Program-made: the position numbers and the translations under genes
The notes under the pieces: generated by a model
The model's database searches: none
What the model was told of the DNA's origin: nothing
The model's input: only the letters and a program-made list of their open reading frames with translations
In this document: piece by piece, positions 34,573 through 64,000 of the stretch
Position numbering within the stretch: position 1 is the stretch's first letter
How the letters are laid out: each line of letters starts with the position of its first letter
Assembly: GCF_041734735.1 (NCBI RefSeq)
Contig: NC_134880.1
Coordinates: forward strand, 22,672,246-22,736,245
Origin: Babylonia areolata
Lineage: Eukaryota > Mollusca > Gastropoda > Neogastropoda > Buccinidae
DNA: 64,000 bases
Direction of reading: 5' to 3'

Positions 34573-34849
34573 TTGGGCTCATGTACGTTTGTGTGTGTTT
34601 GACTGTGCTTTCATATCTGTGAAACTGCATGTTTGGTGCATATATGTTATGCATATGTGTGTGTATGTGTGAATGTGTGCCAGTCTGCATGTTTTACATT
34701 TATTTGCTTATTTATCATCATTATTGTCTTTTTATTTATTTATTTATTTATGATTATTATTATTACTAATACTACTACCTTTTTCATATATTATAATTAT
34801 TATTTATTTACTTATTTATGTACGCTTATCTATTATTTATTCACCTTTT

Positions 34850-34990
34850 TTTTTCTTTTTCTTTTTTTTTCTCAAGGCCTAAGCGCGTTGGGTTAGGCTG
34901 CTGGTCAGGCATCTGCTTGGCAGAGGTGGTGTAGCGTGTATGGATTTGTCCGAACGCAGTGACGCCTCCTTGAGCTACTGAAACTGTGTG
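34850..34990 (+). mobile_element. SINE B copy
   Basis: TCTCAAGGCCTAAGCGCGTTG, GCTGGTCAGGCATCTGC, GTGGTGTAGCGTGTATGG, then TTGTCCGAACGCAGTGACG and CTTGAGCTACTGAAACTG. Same family as 41975 and 50103 (+), 20322 and 50772 (-). Confidence 0.8.
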
Positions 34991-35211
34991 TCTGCGTGTG
35001 TGTGAGAGTGTGTGTGTAATATGCACGTATACAGACCCTACAGACCCTACTATTTCTTTTTCATGGGGATAAAGGATGAGAGACTGGAGGGGGGAGAGAG
35101 AAAGAGAGAATCAGTGAACGGGAGGGCCATCGCTAGTTCATATATGGGAGACTATCTAAATATAACTTTCTCTGCTATTACCACTGTCTGAGTTTCTTCC
35201 CTCTGACCATT

Positions 35212-35212
<1 letters not shown>

Positions 35213-35271
<59 letters not shown>

Positions 35272-35276
35272 TGTGT
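35213..35276. repeat. (TC)n(TG)n microsatellite
   Basis: TC tract running directly into a TG tract. Confidence 0.95.
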
Positions 35277-35467
35277 TATTTTCTACGTTACGCTATGTCT
35301 GTCTATATGTCTGTCCGTCTGTCTCTTTTTTTTCCAGTTACTCTCTCTCTCCACTCAGTTCTCTCGCCACCCATCCCCCGCCCCAATCATTCTCGCCATT
35401 CCATTTGCTTGTCTTCTTGCACACTGAGCACAGTTCATCATGATAAAAACATCTTTTTGGCCGTATT

Positions 35468-35548
35468 CGTCGGGTGCCTGCATGGCTCAGTTGGGTGATC
35501 GCCGTTCTCACAATCAGAAGGCTGTGAGTTCGAGTCTCCGGGCACGCC
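35468..35548 (+). mobile_element. tRNA-like SINE head or tRNA pseudogene
   Basis: GGGTGCCTGCATGGCTCAGTT contains an A-box-like TGGCTCAGTTGG. GAGTTCGAGTC matches a B box. The 3' end CCGGGCACGCCC can partly pair with the 5' GGGTGCC. A possible anticodon loop CACAATC is closed by a weak stem. Acceptor and anticodon stems are imperfect, so a functional tRNA is unlikely. Confidence 0.45.
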
Positions 35549-36700
35549 CAAAATGTGAAGAGTAGGAATTTAGAATATAATAAGACCAAAAAAAATTATA
35601 TATATATATCAACGAATAAAAAATACTAATAATAAAATAAGTAAATAAATAAAAGTCATGAAATATGAGCCTGTAACACAGAAAATGGATACAAGAAGAA
35701 GAAAAACCAAAAACAAAACAAACAAAAAAACCCATAGAATGTTGTTAAAAAACAATCTGGATTAAAAATGTTAGGTGTAAGTTAGAAGAGAGGAATTTTT
35801 TCTCTTTATTTTACTGGTTTCTCGCTTCCAGTCCGTTTTCTCAGTTGTCAGTTACTCAGTCAGGTATCAAATAGGGAAATCCTAATTTTATGTGTGCAGT
35901 CTTCTAACTGAAGGGGCATATAGGCTATGAAGTTCAGCCGTGGAGAAAAAATATGGGTATCTATACCGCCACCCTTCAGTGGAACTGAAGAAAGGTGCAT
36001 TCCCTGCCCTCTGTCTCTGCCGTGTGCATGTCCGATCTGTTTCTGTCCGTATGTCTGTCTGCCTCAGTCGACGGATCAGTGTCTAGCTCTGTCCTTCTGT
36101 CTCTCTCTCTCAGTCTCTCTCTCTCCAAAGCTTTCCAAATCAGAAATATGTAAATTGACAACTGACGATCATTGCTGTGTTGTTTTCATACAACATCTCT
36201 GAATGTGTTGACCTCAGTCTGTTGCCGGACTATACTGATGGTCATTGAAAGTCCTAATCAGTGAATATGTCAACTGAGACTCAAGACTCTCTCTCTCTCT
36301 CACTCTCCGGCTCTCTCTCTCGTCTCTTCGCAGAAAACTGCCGGCCAGGGCAGTCTATGCTAGCTAACGATTTGTAACACCCGGCTGGCCCGCCGCTCTA
36401 GACTGTCCTTGTTGATCATGTCACCACTGAACTTGGCAACTTGACTTGAATAAAATTATGAATTAAAAGACCGCCAGGGAGTAGTCGCTCTCTTATCTGT
36501 GTAAAAGTGCACAAGACTGAGGAGAACCACAGGCCTCAGGCTAGCTATATGTCACATAAATCAGTGAAGCCCGATACGAAGGTACGACTTTAGTACCAAG
36601 CATCAGTTCTACTGCACACTCCACCCCCCCTGCCGCAAAGAAGTTAGGGCCAGTTATAACAATTTATTTGAGTCTCAGTCCCACCTCTCTCTCCGTCTCT
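35549..36700. other. Intergenic, no gene seen
   Basis: AT-rich sequence, then scattered CT-rich tracts (36085-36125, 36288-36320). No conserved frame. Confidence 0.6.
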
Positions 36701-36708
36701 GTCGTGTG

Positions 36709-36715
36709 TGTGTCA

Positions 36716-36750
<35 letters not shown>

Positions 36751-36950
36751 GCGCGCGCGTGTGTGTGTGCATGTCCGACTCGGCCGGACTCGCTTCCGCA
36801 GTGGACTGACGGACGCGCCGCGCGCGCACGTAAACACACTGACGGAGACACTAAGTTGTTAACGGCCGCGAGTGTAAAGCGTTTGCTTTCAAGTCAGTGT
36901 TTGTAGTTTTTAATTCAAAGCGCGCTAGCCGGCAGTGCCAGTGTGTCACG

Positions 36951-36981
<31 letters not shown>

Positions 36982-37169
36982 TACCGTGTGCCGCGGTGCC
37001 AGTGTCAGTGTGTCATGGTGTCAGTCACGTGTGTGTGTGTGCCAGTGTCTGTGTGTCTGCCCACGGTGTGTGTCTGTGTGTGTGCGTGTGGCAGTGCCGG
37101 TGTGTCAGTGTGTGTGTCAGTGTGTGTGTGTCTGCCCACGGTGTGTGTCTGTGTGTGTGCGTGTGTGCC

Positions 37170-37230
<61 letters not shown>

Positions 37231-37350
37231 GTGTGTGTGTGTGTGTGAATGTCAGTGTGTCAGTGTCACTGAGTGTGTGTGTCAGTGTGGTGTGTGTGTG
37301 TGTATGTGTGTGTGTGTGTGTGTGTGTGCCAGTGTGTGTGTGTGTGTATG

Positions 37351-37383
<33 letters not shown>

Positions 37384-37395
37384 CGGTGTGTGTGC

Positions 37396-37482
<87 letters not shown>

Positions 37483-37875
37483 TCAGTGTGTCAGTGTCAC
37501 TGAGTGTGTGTGTGTCAGTGTGCCCGGGCACGGCATGTCAGAATGTCGTCAGTGTTGAATTGTCCACCGTCGGGTCACGTTGGAGAAGACTGACCGCGAC
37601 ATGTATCCGAAGCACAGACACAAACCCCAGCTGCTCCCTCAGCGTGCATGTGGGTGCTAGACAGGAAGCTGTAAAAATTACAGACAGCAATAAGGCCTGC
37701 ATGCATGTGGCCGACGAGAGGAGTTGATAAACGTGACTTCTTTGTCGAAAGTGTTTGTTTTGTCAAAGCTTTGGGTATTCAGTCATTTTCAATCATCTCT
37801 CACGGATTGGTTAGCTTCCGCTGTCGAGGACCAGACGATAAACACAGCAGGCTTCGGCCGGAGAGGGAGTGGAAG
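36709..37875 (+). promoter_or_regulatory. Probable DAPK-like gene promoter and 5'-UTR region
   Basis: A CpG-rich core at 36740-36930 (GCGCGCGGCGCGCGCG; GGCCGGACTCGCTTCCGC; GACGCGCCGCGCGCGC) is the most CG-dense stretch in the window. A good donor AAGC/GTAAGA at 37876 and an acceptor CTCAACAG ending 38006 would splice a noncoding exon onto the start-codon exon. The exact start of transcription cannot be fixed. Confidence 0.4.
36947..37530. repeat. Long (TG)n array with segmental duplications
   Basis: About 580 bp of alternating purine-pyrimidine. TCTGCCCACGGTGTGTGTCTG occurs twice (about 37056 and 37131), and AATGTCAGTGTGTCAGTGTC occurs twice (about 37248 and 37479). Lies between the CpG core and the DAPK-like start. 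Confidence 0.95.
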
Positions 37876-38053
37876 CGTAAGACCGTGTGCTCTTCTGAAC
37901 TTTCGAGACGAAATTATAGATTGACGAGTGTGTTCACATTCCTTACTGATGTATTAGTCACATTGTGGTGTTTGTTTCATTTTCACTTTCTTTTTTTTCT
38001 CAACAGGGAGCAGTGTGTGTGTGAATCCATAATGATCCAAACGTTAGCTGGTA

Positions 38054-63925
<25,872 letters not shown>

Positions 63926-63945
63926 TAAGTATGCCTTGACATTTT

Positions 63946-64000
63946 TTTTTTTGGGGGGGGGTATTGGGGGGGGGGTTAGGGGAGGGATGGGGTATTGGGG
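63946..64000. repeat. G-rich tract at the window edge
   Basis: Several runs of 7-9 G separated by TATT or TTA, just after exon 5; potential G-quadruplex. Confidence 0.8.

Overview
The window is animal nuclear DNA with intron-containing genes, GT-AG introns, intronic snoRNAs, tRNA-derived SINEs, LINE fossils and dense (TG)n/(CT)n microsatellites. The SINE and LINE families and the lack of vertebrate or insect elements suggest a lophotrochozoan, most likely a gastropod mollusc. This is inference from memory of such repeats, not a database result.

Four host genes can be assembled exon by exon with consistent reading phase. (1) 2771-5055 (+): a protein with an N-terminal von Willebrand factor A domain, 3 coding exons, with a TATA-type promoter near 2147. 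(2) 6996-22014 (+): an aspartylglucosaminidase (AGA, N-terminal nucleophile hydrolase), 8 exons, 317 aa. It has no signal peptide and its intron 1 appears to be GC-AG. (3) 22730-32281 (-): ribosomal protein L4, 9 exons, 390 aa. Its first coding exon is just the ATG, and two U18-type C/D snoRNAs lie in its last intron. (4) 38054-63924 and beyond (+): the 5' half of a DAPK/DRAK-family Ser/Thr kinase. Five exons reach kinase subdomain IX and the gene runs off the right edge.

AGA and RPL4 are tail to tail with facing polyadenylation signals about 23 bp apart. The RPL4 and DAPK starts are about 5.8 kb apart, head to head, with a LINE fragment and long TG tracts between them. Introns, especially DAPK intron 2 (about 19.4 kb), hold SINEs, LINE tails, duplications and a 46-bp satellite.

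The most striking structure is a pair of intronic minisatellites, each of which contains a splice junction of its own host gene. The 2.3-kb array in AGA intron 5 repeats the exon 6 acceptor (TTCAG/ACAAT) dozens of times. The 1.2-kb array in DAPK intron 3 repeats the exon 3 catalytic-loop end and donor (CTCAAG/GTAACC) about 26 times. In both, the real exon edge is the terminal unit of the array, so many decoy splice sites sit beside the true one.

No LTR retroelement, Polinton, CRISPR array, rRNA gene or convincing intact tRNA gene was seen.
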